A stretch of DNA of 64,000 nt from Knufia peltigerae (taxonomy: Eukaryota > Ascomycota > Eurotiomycetes > Chaetothyriales > Trichomeriaceae), in NCBI GenBank assembly GCA_030247855.1, contig JAPDRN010000011.1:248001-312000 (forward strand), written 5' to 3'. The translations under genes and the position numbers were made by a program. The notes beneath the pieces were generated by a model. It had not been told where the DNA came from. It worked only from the letters and a program-made list of their open reading frames with translations, and ran no database searches. Below are positions 22,565 through 35,176 of this stretch, one piece after another; positions within the stretch are counted from its first letter, which is position 1; the number at the start of each line of letters is the position of its first letter.

Positions 22565-24658
22565 ATGCCCTCCCTGCAAGACCGGGAGAGCTCCCACGAT
22601 GACTCGAGACCCGCAAAAAGGCAGCGCAACTTTATTGCTCGCCAGGTATGGAATAGATCTGATCGGATACACCAGAGCAATCATTCCTAGCACAAGGCTA
22701 ACTGTCATCATAGGCATGTGAGGCTTGTAGAGCAAAGAAAACAAGGTGTGACGAGGACATGCCTTGCAGCCTCTGTCGAAATCTCGGCATTGAATGTACC
22801 TATGTCGAGCGCAAACCTACCAAGTATGCCTGGGTTCAGTCAATATTCTCCCAAACCCTACTTACCAGGTCACTTGTAGGAATGAAACATCCATGAGCAT
22901 GATCTTCAATACTCTGCGGAGGATGGAGTCGAAGATTGATCACCTTTCAGCCACGAATACCCCGAGTCCATCGTCGCAGACTAATCATCGACACGAAGTC
23001 AACCACGTCCCTACAATGAGCCCTTATCATATTGATTCCGCACTTTCCAATGCGCCATTGACATCTCCTCAAACTCAGATAAGCAGACCTCTGAGTCAGT
23101 CAGCGGCTGTCGGAACCGTACTATCGTTCAGTGCTCATCGCACGATACATTGGCCTGGAGTGCACTCCTCTCTAGCCCTTAGCGTTTCCACGGCCATTTG
23201 CGATATGAAACCAACGTTCCATACTCATCTGGAATCTAATCGACCGCCACTGGAACCCACGATTCAAGCAGCTGCGACATTTCCGACCGGCGAGTGGTTG
23301 TCCACCCTGAGCCTGACATGCGTCAAAGTCCTTTCTAATGCCTATTTCGATACCTTCAACCGTGTATATCCATTCCTCGATAGAGACTACTATTTTCTCA
23401 ACACACTTGCTGTGGTCGTTCGTGAGGGATTTGGTTTTGACGTCGAGTCTTGTCTTGTCCTAAACGTTATGGCCTTGGGTTGCATGGGATTAAAGGCCTT
23501 CGGAGAAGGCGGGTTCGATACATCTCACTACGCTGACATCACACCTCTGGTTCAACAAATTATGCAGGAAGACTGTCCAGGACTGAGCTTTTTCAACGAA
23601 GCTCGTAAACGTGTCGGATTCTGCCTCTGCGAGCGGGACATTCAGAGCTGTCAATTCTACCTATCCTCAGCCCTTTACTTTGTGCAGGTCATGCGGCCAG
23701 TGGACGAGTGGATGATGACAAGCCGGGCATTTGTTATTTGTGCAGCGTTCTGGAAATGTCCACCGGATCCCCAGGACGAATGGGTCGCCGATATGCACTC
23801 ACGGCTATTTTGGAGCGCCCTCATGCTTGAAAGTGTTATCGTCCAAGAATTGGAGCTGCCATCGAGCGGCTTCAAGGAGTGGGAAGATGTTGTCCCCTTG
23901 CCAAAATTCATCACATATCCTTATATCAGCAAATCAGGCGCCCAGAATCCGGACGACTCTTACTACCATTACCACTTTCTTGCACAGATTGCCGTGAGAA
24001 TCATTCTCAGTCGCGTTCGAGAAGAGCTCTACTTCAGCAACCCCTCAACCGCATTGGCAGAGGAGTTGAGGCATCAATTGTAAGTAGTTTGCGGACCCGT
24101 CGGCTCAGATATTGCTACCAATGCATAGCTTGCACGCGTACATTACTAACATCTTCTAGGGAGCAGTGGCGTGCTAATCTGCCTGAAGCTTTGCGTTTTG
24201 CAGATGAAGACCCCGAACCAGTATTCGACAGTCCCAGTGATGCTGTAGTCGTAGCCTTGCTCCAAGCACGCTATCGAATCTCAATGTTTCACCTGGGCCG
24301 GCCTTTTCTCTACAAAGCACTACTGAACCCTGTTGCGGCTACAGAAAATGACTTGAAGATGTGCTCGAGCACCTTGAGATTTGCAATGGACTGGGCTTTG
24401 CTATGGGATCGGCTTTGTACCATGCCAGACTTTATGCCTCTAAAGTTTTTTTGCGCGGGACAATTATTTGGCCAGCTGTTTATTTTTAATGCGTTCAAAA
24501 ACTCGGCTGAGGAGCGGTTGCGAGAGACGCTCCCTCCAGGTTACGAGCTGTGGTGTACAAAGATGCTCAGGTACATTTCTGATCTGGTGGAAACGAGTCC
24601 CACCATGGCAGCAAACTTCGAGTTGCTGTCCAGACTGTATCATCTCAATGACGAATGA
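22565..24658 (+). CDS. Zn2Cys6 transcription factor
   Basis: Four exons (22565-22645, 22714-22823, 22880-24079, 24160-24658) encode 629 residues. The first exon gives a basic leader (PAKRQRNFIARQ) and the second the zinc cluster CEACRAKKTRC, CSLC and C at residues 29-55, with normal C-x2-C-x6-C-x5-C-x2-C-x6-C spacing. A short helical segment (IFNTLRRMESKIDHLS) follows, likely a dimerisation coil. The rest matches the fungal transcription factor domain. The splice that removes the intron inside the linker restores KPTKNETS. It lies 0.6 kb upstream of, and on the same strand as, a flavin monooxygenase, its likeliest local target; this is inferred from position only. Confidence 0.87.
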
Positions 24659-25269
24659 TTTCCCATGCAGAAAGGATCGTCCTGCACGTGGGTGAACTAC
24701 CGTCGACCTGAACCGCATAGCCCCTCGATGCTGGAGAATGAATGCATTGTGTGCAACCGCCGGATCAAAGTGTGTCTCACCACTGGAGACGTGTCTCATG
24801 TAAACGGCTTAGTCGGTAACGTGAGCCGCACCGGCGGCAGCAGCAAGTGGCCGGTCCGAACGCGGGGGTCGTGGGGGAATCCGGTCGGGGAGACGGAGTT
24901 GAGGAAATTCTTCTCTACCACAAGCAGCTGCAATGAATAACATGTGCCGGACTTCTACCCCGTCACACTGCGCCTCACCAGCCCTTAGTATCAAGCTGCG
25001 GGGTCCTCCTTCTCCTTACTCATGACACCACCATCGTCAGTTGCCACTTCAGTTTTCAGGACTTCTCATTTAGGGAATCCCGAAAGAATGATGTGCTTCT
25101 AGCAAATGAGTATCCGCCTATCCCCGCTGAGCCGAACCGCAATGACAAGCACTTAAATATGCTGATATAACGCTGTTGTTCGTCACAGAGCTCTCCAAAC
25201 CAGTCATTTCTTCATCATTCATTGCTTCCATCTTTTTGATACACCAGCATCGCCAGTATCTTGTTAGCT
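24659..25269. other. Intergenic, promoter of flavin monooxygenase
   Basis: No gene supported. An AT-rich patch near 25153-25170 (AAATATGCTGATATAAC) lies about 100 bp before the monooxygenase start and could include core promoter sequence. Confidence 0.4.
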
Positions 25270-27623
25270 ATGAGTGTCAAGGTCCAATCACAGACTAATC
25301 CCGGCCTCACGATCTCCAAAGATCGATGTGAGCCTGGTTCCGTCAACATCCCACTATGCAAGTGGCCCAAAACAGCCAAGACCAAAGTTGCAGATCCGAG
25401 TGAGATTGCCACTAAGATCGTAGAATCCTTCAACACGGCTCTCAAAAATGAGGACACCAAAGCAATAGCCCAGCTTTTCTTGGCCGATGGCTATTGGCGA
25501 GATCATCTAGGTGTTTCTTGGGAGCTTCACACCTCGAAAGGCCGTGACAAAATTTTGGCATTCCTGGCCGATGGCTGTCCTTTGACTGAGATCAAAATCG
25601 ACAACAGTACACCCTACCGAGCTCCTCACTTCGCCCCATTCGACGGTAAAGGAGATGTGGAAGGAGTGCAATTCTTCTTTACCTTTACCTCCAAAGCCGG
25701 TGAGGGCCGAGGTCTGGCTCGTCTGTCCGAGCAAGATGGTCAGTGGAAGATCTTTACCTTCTTCACCACCCTGAACGACATCAAGGGTCATGAACAAGCA
25801 ATCTACCATCGCAGGACCAAGGGCGTCGAGCATGGTGGAAAGCCAGACAGAAAGAATTGGCAGGAAAGACGGACTGCCGCGATTAATTTCGAAGGCAAGG
25901 AACCAACCGTGTTGATTGTTGGTATGTCTAGCTGTTGGAGTTGTCGATTGTTGCTATCCTTTCTAACCATTTCACAGGAGCTGGGCAAGCTGGCTTGACA
26001 GTAGGAGCTCGACTACAGATGCTCGGCGTCGACACTCTCATTGTCGATCGAGAAGATGCCATTGGCGACAACTGGAGACGACGATATCACCAGCTCGTCC
26101 TGCATGATCCGGTCTGGTATGGTATGTTTTAGCCTTCTCCTCCATGTTCCGAGACTCAACATTCTAACCATGTCTAGATCATATGCCGTATTTGAACTTT
26201 CCTCCTCACTGGCCGATCTTCAGTAAGTTGTTATTGACTCGTGATTGTTGGAAATACCTGACAATGATCAAGCTCCCAAGGACAAATTGGCGGAATGGTT
26301 CGATTCATACGCAAAGCTCCTTGAGTTGAATGTCTGGGTCCAGACCACTCTCGAGTCGACTTCTTGGGACGAAAGCAAGAAAGAATGGACCGTCAAAGTC
26401 AAGCGGACCAAGGCTGACGGAACCACCGAGGCTCGCACACTTCATCCAAAGCACGTCATTCAAGCCACAGGACATTCAGGAAAGAAGAACTTTCCCTCCC
26501 ACATCAAAGGCCTCTCCGATTTCAAAGGCGATGTACTCTGTCATTCTTCCGAGTTCAGAGGAGCCAGAATAGAAGGCAAGGGCAAAAAGGCCGTAGTGGT
26601 GGGATCATGCAATTCCGGCCACGACATCGCCCAAGATTTGTAAGTCTTTTTTTCCTCCTGCCCAAAACTTCTGTTGTTTTTTTAGGTGCTGAAATCTATG
26701 ACAGCTACGAAAAGGGGTACGACGTCACACTTGTCCAACGATCAACAACATGTGTCATTTCCAGCGAGGCCATTACCGAAATCGGCTTGAAGGGCGTTTA
26801 CTCCGAAGACGGACCACCAGTTGACGATGCCGACATGTGGCTACACAGTTTGCCAAGCGAAGTCCTCAAAGCGTTGCAAGTCAACGTCACGGCCGCACAG
26901 GCCGAATTCGACAAGAAGACCTTGGACGGTCTCACCAAGGCTGGGTTCAAATTGGACCGTGGCCCCGAAGATGCGGGATTGTTTATGAAGTACTTCCAAC
27001 GCGGCGGAGGGTATTACATCGACGTCGGTGGTTCTCAACTCATCATCGACGGTAAGATCAAGGTCAAGCAGGGTCAAGAAATCGAAGAGGTTTTGGCTCG
27101 TGGATTGCGATTCGCGGATGGAAGTGAGCTTGAAGCGGATGAGATCATCTTTGCAACTGGTTATTGTGAGTTTTGTCATTCCTTCATGTCTGTTGTTGAT
27201 CTTGTGCCTGGTTACTGATCGGTGTATTTTCTTTCGTATAGCAAACATGCGAACACAAGCAAGAGAAATCTTTGGTGATGAACTTGCGGACCGAGTCGGT
27301 GATATTTGGGGTTATGGTGAGTATTTTTCTTGTTTCTTCGTATCAAACTCTTTTGTCGTACAGCACTGATCCATGGTGTGTGTGATGATTATTGTAGATT
27401 CCGAAGGTGAAATGAGGACAATCTGGAGAAAATCAGGACACCCAGGTATGTTTTTTCTTGCTGCTTGTTGCCTCTTTTTCATTTTTAATTCAGCTCATCA
27501 ACTGACACTTGAAAACAAACAGGGTTCTGGTTCATGGGTGGAAATCTTGCTCTGTGTAGATATTATTCCAAGGTCCTGGCTCTTCAGATCAAAGGTCTAT
27601 TGGAGGGATTGTACAAGTATTAA
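25270..27623 (+). CDS. Flavin-containing monooxygenase with N-terminal SnoaL/NTF2-like domain
   Basis: Eight exons (25270-25921, 25978-26121, 26178-26222, 26273-26639, 26705-27165, 27242-27316, 27398-27445, 27523-27623) encode 630 residues; all phases agree. Residues about 40-190 look like an NTF2/SnoaL fold. The FAD Rossmann motif GAGQAG follows at the first splice junction, then LHDPVWYDHMPYLNFPPHWP, a second nucleotide motif GSCNSGHD for NADPH, and FATGY near the C-terminus. This layout is shared by fungal FMOs related to plant YUCCA enzymes. The reaction would be NADPH/O2-dependent hydroxylation or Baeyer-Villiger oxidation; substrate unknown. No organelle signal is clear. The nearby Zn2Cys6 gene may regulate it. 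Confidence 0.9.
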
Positions 27624-28500
27624 GTAGACTTGCTCAACTTGCTACTTTCTTAAGGGTGTTTGGCAGAGACGTCAGCAAGGGTTGGGACAGCATTACAAGC
27701 CCATGGGACCAAAGGGGGGGTGGGGAGGACTTTTTCGTCGCCTTTCCTTGACGGAGTGGATGATATTGGTGAAGGGTCGCGATACGTCCCGGTCAGGTCA
27801 GGTTATTCAATGGAACCAAGTCGCCAGGTACACAGACAGGAACAGTATGATTAACAAAATGAACGAGGCAAGACGTTACCTTTTGCCCAAAGATTTCCTA
27901 GTCTATACGATTCCGTTGAATTGTGACCTGAAGTGGTTTGATTTTTTTTTCCCGGCTACTGTTACAAGGTATTCTGTCCATTCCGTCCCATTCCGTCCCA
28001 TTCCATTCAGGCCATGTCCAAAACCATCTCACCATCCGAAGCCCAAGAAAGAGACAAGAAAAAAAAGGAGAGAAAAGAGTGGAACACTTTCCTGACGGTT
28101 GAGAAGGATACTGACCAGTCTCTGTCCACATGTGAGACCCCGTCACATCCACATCTCGATGGTGACAAGGGCGTTGAAGGTGTCGACGATGATTGTGATG
28201 CTGGATAGGAGAGTCCAGAGTTTTCAACATGGTGGTTATTATTCCTTCCACGAAAATTTCTTCTTTTTGGATTTTGTTCCCCCCTTTATGATGAAAGAAA
28301 AGATGGTCCATTGCCTTTCCTCACACTCAACACCCGCATCGATTCATGGGAGTTGATCGTCCTGGCCCCTCCCGTTTTAAAGCTGCTTTGGCTGTGTTTG
28401 AGCTCATGTCCCCAGACGTACATTTGGAAAGGGCTGCAGTATGGCTTCAAACTTCACCTTCCAGCAAGACCACAAAAGCCCATGCTAGGTAAGAACATGA
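27624..28500. other. Intergenic with short tandem repeat
   Basis: 3' flanks of the monooxygenase and of the uracil-DNA glycosylase gene, tail-to-tail. CCATTCCGTC is repeated in tandem at 27978-27987 and 27988-27997, with a partial third copy to 28004. Open frames are short and unrelated to known proteins. Confidence 0.5.
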
Positions 28501-29865
28501 TCATTCCTTTTCCTTGGCCTTCCCATCAGCTTCTGCTTCGAGTCTCGCTACCTCTTCCAATGCAGCAATGGCATCGTCATCATCGTCGTCAACCTCAAAC
28601 TCGTCCTTGTCCTTGTCCTTTTCTTTCTCTCCATTGGCAACACTAGTGCTCTTCTCGACCAATTCCGTCACCGGCCCATCTTCTTTCAGGGTTCGTTCTT
28701 GATCTTCCGTGACCTTGACCGGCTCCTGCACATCTTTCGACGGCCCCTTTATCGGCACACTCTTCTTGTCGAGATTCCAATCAATCACCCCTTCCGGCCC
28801 GTACCGACTCTCGAGCCAGTCATTGGCCTTTTTGAAGTGACCACAGTCAAAAAACCCCCTGTGCGCGCTGAGCGGACTCGGATGCACGCTCTTCAAAACG
28901 AGGTGCCGGGCCCCCGTGATGCCGGCGCACCGTTTCTGCGCCGGACTGCCCCAGGCAAGAAACACGACCCCTCTGGTCCTCAGCTTCACCACGGTGTCGA
29001 TGACCTTTTGCGTGAACTTCTCCCACCCGTGGTTCGCGTGCGAATTCGCGTCGCCCGCCCTCACGGTCAGACACGTGTTGAGCAACAAGACCCCTTGATC
29101 CGCCCAAGGGGTGAGCAGACCGCCCGAGTTTTTGGGTGGGGGATTGAACCCGGGGTAATCTTTTTTGATGGCCGTGTAAATGTTTCGCAGACTCGGAGGC
29201 GCGGGGGTCGGCGGACGCACCGAGAAACACAAACCATGGGCCTGGTTGTGGCCGTGGTAAGGGTCTTGTCCGAGGATGACCACGCGGACCTTGTGGAGAG
29301 GGCAGTGGCGGGACCAGCTGTACACGTCCTCCAAGGGAGGGTAGATTTTTGTCTTCGAGTCAACCTCCTTTTGCAGGAACCGCTTCAAATCCAGAAACTC
29401 TCGACTGGTGACTTCGTCCTTCAACTGCGCCAGCCAGCTGGGATCGAGCGTGTCAATTTCCAACTTGAGTAACCGCCTCTGTTCCTCGCCCAGCCCTGCA
29501 ACCCATTTGTCCTTGTCGAATTTTGAGACAGGTGTGGAATCGGCCACACTTCCTGCCGCACCGGCAAGGGTACCATTATTATTACTCGTCTTCGTCTTGG
29601 GCGGTCCAAAGAATGAGGTGAGGTCGGAATTTTTCGTCTTAGGCTGCTTCTTTGCACCGTCGCCCGTCGACGTCGGAGGATCTTTGCGTTTGAGCGACAT
29701 CGCGGCGGCGGCCACGAGGTTACGCACCGGTAGCACGCGAAAGGGGGAGTGGTGTATCCTGAGATGACGGTAGTACTGGTCACGAAACTCGGACAAACGA
29801 AACACTGCGGTCGTGCCGTGGCGAGGCTGTGGGACCCTGGAGCTGAACCACAAAGACTTGAGCAT
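28501..29865 (-). CDS. UNG1: Uracil-DNA glycosylase with mitochondrial leader and acidic tail
   Basis: Intronless frame of 454 codons from the ATG at 29865. The catalytic motif GQDPYHG (Asp activates water), GLCFSV, and HPSPLSA (His of the minor-groove loop) identify family 1 UDG, which removes uracil from DNA to start base-excision repair. The first 55 residues are Arg-rich without many acids, a likely mitochondrial presequence. An internal ATG at 29700 begins MSLKRKD, a basic nuclear-type start, so alternative starts could give two isoforms. SDLTSFFG resembles a PCNA-binding PIP box, with Asn where Gln is usual. The C-terminus extends past the catalytic domain by roughly 100 acidic residues, longer than typical. 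Confidence 0.93.
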   Translation of the reverse strand: MLKSLWFSSRVPQPRHGTTAVFRLSEFRDQYYRHLRIHHSPFRVLPVRNLVAAAAMSLKRKDPPTSTGDGAKKQPKTKNSDLTSFFGPPKTKTSNNNGTLAGAAGSVADSTPVSKFDKDKWVAGLGEEQRRLLKLEIDTLDPSWLAQLKDEVTSREFLDLKRFLQKEVDSKTKIYPPLEDVYSWSRHCPLHKVRVVILGQDPYHGHNQAHGLCFSVRPPTPAPPSLRNIYTAIKKDYPGFNPPPKNSGGLLTPWADQGVLLLNTCLTVRAGDANSHANHGWEKFTQKVIDTVVKLRTRGVVFLAWGSPAQKRCAGITGARHLVLKSVHPSPLSAHRGFFDCGHFKKANDWLESRYGPEGVIDWNLDKKSVPIKGPSKDVQEPVKVTEDQERTLKEDGPVTELVEKSTSVANGEKEKDKDKDEFEVDDDDDDAIAALEEVARLEAEADGKAKEKE

Positions 29866-30620
29866 GTACGTCCTGAACAAGAAAGACGATAAGATGAAAT
29901 CGATATGATGACACCGTACGGAACACCCGTCACTGTGCTTGAATGGAGTTCAGTGCTGGTGGTTTGACTTCCCTCCGCAGCCTGAGACGCGCACCCCAGA
30001 CTTTAAATTAAGACGCGTGACGCGTTGATTGCAGGGTCTTCAGCCTCGTCAGCCTTGCCTTCTCTAACAGCGGTAGTTTCGGACCAATCCTCTCGAGGTG
30101 ACCAAGTATAACAGATGCATGTAATTAAGGTCATTCTATAGTTCTGCACACAATATTGAAGCCTAACCTAAAGGGCAAAAATATCCTGAAGGAGGCTTCG
30201 AGCGCGCGAAGAGTGATAGACTTGCACCATAACGGCGAGAACTGCTCTTTTGAGGGACCATGACAAAGGATTTCGTCGGTTTGTTTTATTGATTATGTTG
30301 GCCGTCCGTCTCAAAGCAACTATCTGGGGCATACAGATGGACTGCATCTCGATGTCAGAGCTCTGAGAGACTGCCATTCACTTGGTCAGGGAACCTCTGC
30401 CCATGGGGAGTGAGAAAGCGGATTCATTTTTGAGCCTTGTCACACATCGGCATTTGCCTAAATATAAGAAGAGGTAACCGCCTCCGAGAGACTGATAGCT
30501 CTTGATGATGCTTTGGATACATCTGAATACGAGAATTGGACGATGCAGTCTAGACAAATTTTCTACCAAAAAAGCCCCCAAACAGCGGGTCAAGCGTCTC
30601 AGTCCATAAGGTAAGACCCA
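29866..30620. other. Intergenic, promoter of uracil-DNA glycosylase
   Basis: Holds the 5' flank of the glycosylase gene and the 3' flank of the transporter gene. No tRNA, repeat or coding signal recognised. Confidence 0.4.
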
Positions 30621-32021
30621 TCAATCGACATTGCTTTCCGTTTCTCGCTGTCTGCAACCTCCTTTTGACAAAGAAGCCCTGGACACGATCAAAAAGGCTA
30701 CTGCTCCAAGGTACATGAAACCAACAAACACCTGGGCCCGCAAGTAGGGCTTTTCTGCAGTCTTGCTGTCCCGTAGTTGCACAGCTATCACTTCCGCAAC
30801 GGCAGTCGGTGCTCCAAGGGTAAACCACAGAATGGCCAACGCCGTATGGAGGTCACGCAGGCCCACGACCTCGGCAGCCAACGGCGCAGCGCTCGCCCAG
30901 ATCGTCCCAGCATTCAGCCCGACCACGATGGCGAAGAAGAAGATCACCCCAATCGACTTGGCGAAGACCCAAATCACAAGGCAAAAAAGCCCAGCAAAAA
31001 ATGTCGAGACCAAGGCGACATCAGTACGGCCCAGGCGGTCGCTCAGCAATCCGACAGCGGGACGACCGAGTGCTTGGCCCAGGTTCAGTAACGCACTCGC
31101 GATGCTGCCCTGTTGCTGGGTAAAGCCGACAGCCACCGTGTAGCTGGAGAGACTAAACAGCAACCCCACATAGCCCAGCACACTCAAGATGGCCCAGGCT
31201 AAGAAGGCTAAGAATTTTAACGTCAAGAAAGGAGAGTGGCGCGGTATTGAATCTGGCGATTTGGCGACCGTGACCGAGGAATGATCCCCGGGCGGATATC
31301 GTAGTAAGTTGCAGCAGATGCCGTTGACCACGAAGCACAGGATACCGAGGATTCGCATTGCCCATGGATATCCCAGCTGCGGAATCATCTTCCCAACAGC
31401 GAGCGAATAGATCAATCCACCCGTGCCAGAGCCAGCAGCGGCAATTCCATTGACGAAGCTCCGTTTTCGCAAGAACCAATGCGAGATAATGCCGATGGAA
31501 CCGCTGAAACAGAAGCCCATTCCGAGGCCGAAGCAGACTCCCTGGGCAAGGAAAAGCTGCCAGTCGGTCTTAACAAACGACGTCGTGATCAAGGACAGAA
31601 CCTCGAGGATCGTGCCGGTGTTGAGAACGAAGCGGGTGCCAATCTTTCGGCCCAGGTATGTGGCGAGGGGAGCGACGAACATGGAGCAAGAAATACTCAG
31701 ACCGCCAACGAATGCATATTCGAGAGCTGTCGTGCCGGGGAAAGTGTCGGAGGAGAGATAGTGGGCGAGGATCACGCCGTAGGCCTGTATGGTATGTAGT
31801 AAGCGCCATTAGCAACACAGACTTTTTTGTGTCTTCGTCGAAAACAAAGAGAGACAATGCGACGGTATGCTTACGCTGTTGATCCCCCACGTATGTGCGT
31901 TGATGAGAAACGTGCAGACAACGCATACCCAGCCATAGCCGCCGTCAGGAGGGGGATTGCTCGTCTGCTTAGTGATGGTACGCGCAGAGAGGTCCTCGAG
32001 CTCGCTTTCCTGGTGTGACAT
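30621..32021 (-). CDS. MFS monocarboxylate-type transporter (MCT family)
   Basis: Two exons (32021-31875, 31784-30621) encode 436 residues. The N-terminal tail ends in PPDGGYGWVCVVCTF, the near-invariant opening of helix 1 in monocarboxylate-type permeases (D-G-G-[WY]-G-W). The intron falls right after HTWGINS and the second exon resumes AYGVILAHYL. About 12 helices follow, with RLGR-type loop residues after helix 8 (LLSDRLGRTD). Fungal members (Mch-like) transport uncertain organic acids or nucleosides rather than plain lactate. The gene is divergent from a Zn2Cys6 factor and has a TATA-like element 67 bp upstream of its start. Confidence 0.88.
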
Positions 32022-32087
32022 AGCGGCCTTGATTCGTATCTTCGACTTTCCAAGACCGCCTCCTACGATTCGCTAACAAGAGCAAGA

Positions 32088-32097
32088 ATATATATAC
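32088..32097 (-). promoter_or_regulatory. TATA-like box of the MCT transporter
   Basis: Minus-strand TATATATATT lies 67 bp upstream of the transporter start at 32021, inside the 606 bp promoter (32022-32627) shared with the divergent Zn2Cys6 gene. The rest of that interval holds no gene I can support. Confidence 0.5.
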
Positions 32098-32627
32098 CTG
32101 GTGCAAGCCCTTTCAAATGCCTCACCGGGGTCAACACGGTGGGGAAAATCCTTCTGTCGGACCAAGAATCCACTCCTGAGGCGAGCGCATCAGCGCGGCG
32201 TCCGGAAAGATCCCATAGCAAGACCTACGGGTATGGCATCATTGATCAACCAGCAGGTGTCGGTAATGCTCAGCGTCGCTACAGCAGCAGGAAAATGTAT
32301 AGATCTCACGATGGAACGCTCCTGTATGCGTCGTCTTCGCCGCGATGACTCAAGCTTATATGCTTACTCCGTCTTTTGTGTCCTTTCTGGGCTGATATGT
32401 CCGAAGCAGTATCGTGACGATCCAATGAGGAGGCGATGACACCTTCTAGCCCATCCACACTGTTCCTCTTTTCGATCCTTTAAACCCGAAGAACGATTAC
32501 GAGCGCGGCCCCACATTCAAGCTATATCGGCACTCTCTGCGGAGTACATACCTCCCAAATCATTCTGCTGAATTCTCTAGCCCCGAATCAATTTTCAGTT
32601 ACGAAACGAAGACTAAGTCTGGCGGCC

Positions 32628-34912
32628 ATGAATGCGCAGAAACGGAAGAAGAGTCGAATTCGGCAAGCATTGAGCTGCGTTTCCTGCCGAGAGCGTAAGG
32701 TCCGATGTGACCGATTAGCCCCCTGCTCAGCCTGCCAGATCCGTGGCCGTGCCCAATACTGCCGATATGAGGATCAAAATGGACTACAGATCAACGATAC
32801 AGGTCTGACGCCCGAGCGGTAAGTTGGGAGTTACGATCATGCCCTTCTGGCAGATGAGACCTTGCAAGATACCTCGATCTGATGCAAATATGATTTGGAT
32901 AGAGAAAGGTCGAGAAGAGTGGCTCATCGTTTCGTCATAGCAACGCCTGACTCGCCATTTCATGCTGCTGCCGCAACAACGCCGGTGCCGCTGCAGTCTC
33001 CAAGGACAAAGCACGTCACTATCGTGGATGAGTCTGCGCGGCCAGGTTCCTTGGTGGATGAGCTCAGCGAGCCGTCGTCGCGGCTGATCTGGTTCCTTGA
33101 CGCCGTTGCCGCAGGCCTGAAGGACACCTGGCACACTGAGCAATTAACGAGTGAGACCATCTTCCTGGGATGGAAATCATCGGCGTCGCTTTTCCGATGC
33201 CTTGGTGAGCAAGTGCCCAACGGCGCCTTGTCCTTGCCAGAGGGACTCACGGTCGAATCTGTCTTTGGCCTCACAAATCGCACTACGTTGCACCCATTTG
33301 GTTCTCTTTGGTCTTTCGCTGGGAATCCTTCGGTGGCAGAGATCCTGAAAGCACTTCCCGGTGTGGAAAGTTGCATGAGGTCAAACTTCCTTCCCAGGAG
33401 ACGCCTCAAGGGTGACATGACCAAGAACTCTCCAACTAACGAGCCAAACAGATATTATCGTAGTTTCCGACAGAATCTTCAGACATTCTACCCTCTCTTA
33501 CTCGACCCCGAGGGCTTTGAACGCCGCCTTTGCGACTTCATGGAAAAGATAGGAGACTCGGGAATCGAGTCTGCGCTTGAGTTGGCCTCTGAAGAAAGGT
33601 CCTTTCATGATGCCGCTTGGTACGGACTTCTCTTCGGGGTGCTTGCGTGCGGTTGTCAGTTCTCCGGCCCCGAGTCTCAAGATCGGGTCCTGAAAGCCAG
33701 AGTTTTCGGTACGTTTTGACCAGCGGCGCGTCTCACGAGCGCGATCATGATTCATTGATCTTTCATCTGGACTGACTCTGCTGCAAGTGGCTGGGGCGTT
33801 TGAATGCCTGCGACTCGCGCACCACTATGGGATACCCACTCTCGCAACTATTCAGACGTCGCTAATGATCCTGTTCACCATTGCAAATGACTCAAATCCT
33901 GGTGTGGCCTCGGCTGTCCTCGGTAAATGTGCCCCCCAGGCTGGTCCCATGATCATGTTGCTGTGGACACTAATACGGGCGTGAAGCTTCCACCAGTCAA
34001 CAAGCACAGTCTCTGGGATTGCACGTCGGAGGGCGCGGTAGTCAACTGGCTGCGACAACAACTATCCACCCCCTCTGGTAAGTGGACCTCGGAAAGGCAG
34101 TACCGCCTTTGCTGATGTACTGTATCCTGACCACCCTTCATTCCAGGTCAATGATAATGTTCTTCGACTACGAATTCTCCTCCGCCTTTGGTCGGATCCC
34201 AGTTGTTTTCTTGCCTAATGGGGATTGCGACATTGACCTGCCTCTCGAACAGCAGCACCACACTTCTCCGGTGACCTTTTGGGAGTTCACGCTCGACCTT
34301 CTCCGGCTAAAACAGAGTTGGCAGACGGTGAGGATGCGACATGAGAGCCCCGCCGACGCTGAACCCGAGATCGTCAGCAGGACTCTGAGGCAGGTCGCTG
34401 CACTGGAAGAGGCCGCTTCGCGCGGCCGCCTCACACGATCACAACAGGCCGGGGCCATTGACATGAAAGTAGAGCAGCTGATGGCCACCATCTATGTCGA
34501 CAGTTTCCGGGCCGAAGTGCTCTGTTGCAGCTCACTATCGGGCTCGGTGGATCCGGCGCTGCGGCAACTACATCTCGACGACATGAGAGGACATCTACAG
34601 CAGGTCCTTCGGGCGCTCATCGCGCTCAAGCAACTGTCCCCGACGACCGTCACGACTCCTTGGACATTACATCATTGTGTCACGAGCTCGGCACTGATTC
34701 TGGCTGCTTTTGACTGTGCATTGGGCAGTACCCGAGATTCCCGGGCATTGTTGAAAAGATTCATCCTCTCATACTCTAGTGGTACCCGGGGAGACAACAT
34801 CATGAACAACGAGGACGACCTGTCGAGCAGCACCCCCTATTCTGATGCCGTCTGTGCCCTCGAGTATATCATCGAACGAGCAGCAGGCGAAGAAGCTCGG
34901 AGAATGTTATGA
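32628..34912 (+). CDS. Zn2Cys6 transcription factor
   Basis: Six exons (32628-32818, 32903-33379, 33452-33708, 33788-33922, 33987-34077, 34147-34912) encode 638 residues. The zinc cluster spans residues 17-45 (CVSCRERKVRC, CSAC, final C), with eight residues instead of six before the last Cys. The middle domain is assembled across the introns: MRYYRSFRQNLQTFYPLL, then AQSLGLH, then FGRIPVVF, which fit the order found in this family. Intron donors include GTCAAA and GTAAAT, weaker than consensus. It is divergent from the MCT transporter and lies beside a P450, so it could control either. Confidence 0.82.
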
Positions 34913-35176
34913 GTTTGATACAGATACGATCATAGTGAGGAGAATTCGTATCGGCCCGCCTCGTGGCACTGCGGGAACGATCGCCTCAGCACCAATGGGC
35001 TATTGTTTGATGGTGAATTGAAAATAAAGCGAAAAGAGATGAACAAAGTTTACTGTTCAACCACATGCAATCGTTTATTGAGAAACGTACCGCATCGGCC
35101 CCAATTTTTCATGGAGGCTACTTCTGTCTTGATTTGCAATGTTTCGCTCCAGTGCCCCAGCTGCATGCAAGCCATT

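Noticed and set aside
28699..29472. Plus-strand open frame of 257 codons
   Set aside because: Lies opposite the conserved catalytic domain of uracil-DNA glycosylase; no recognisable motif.
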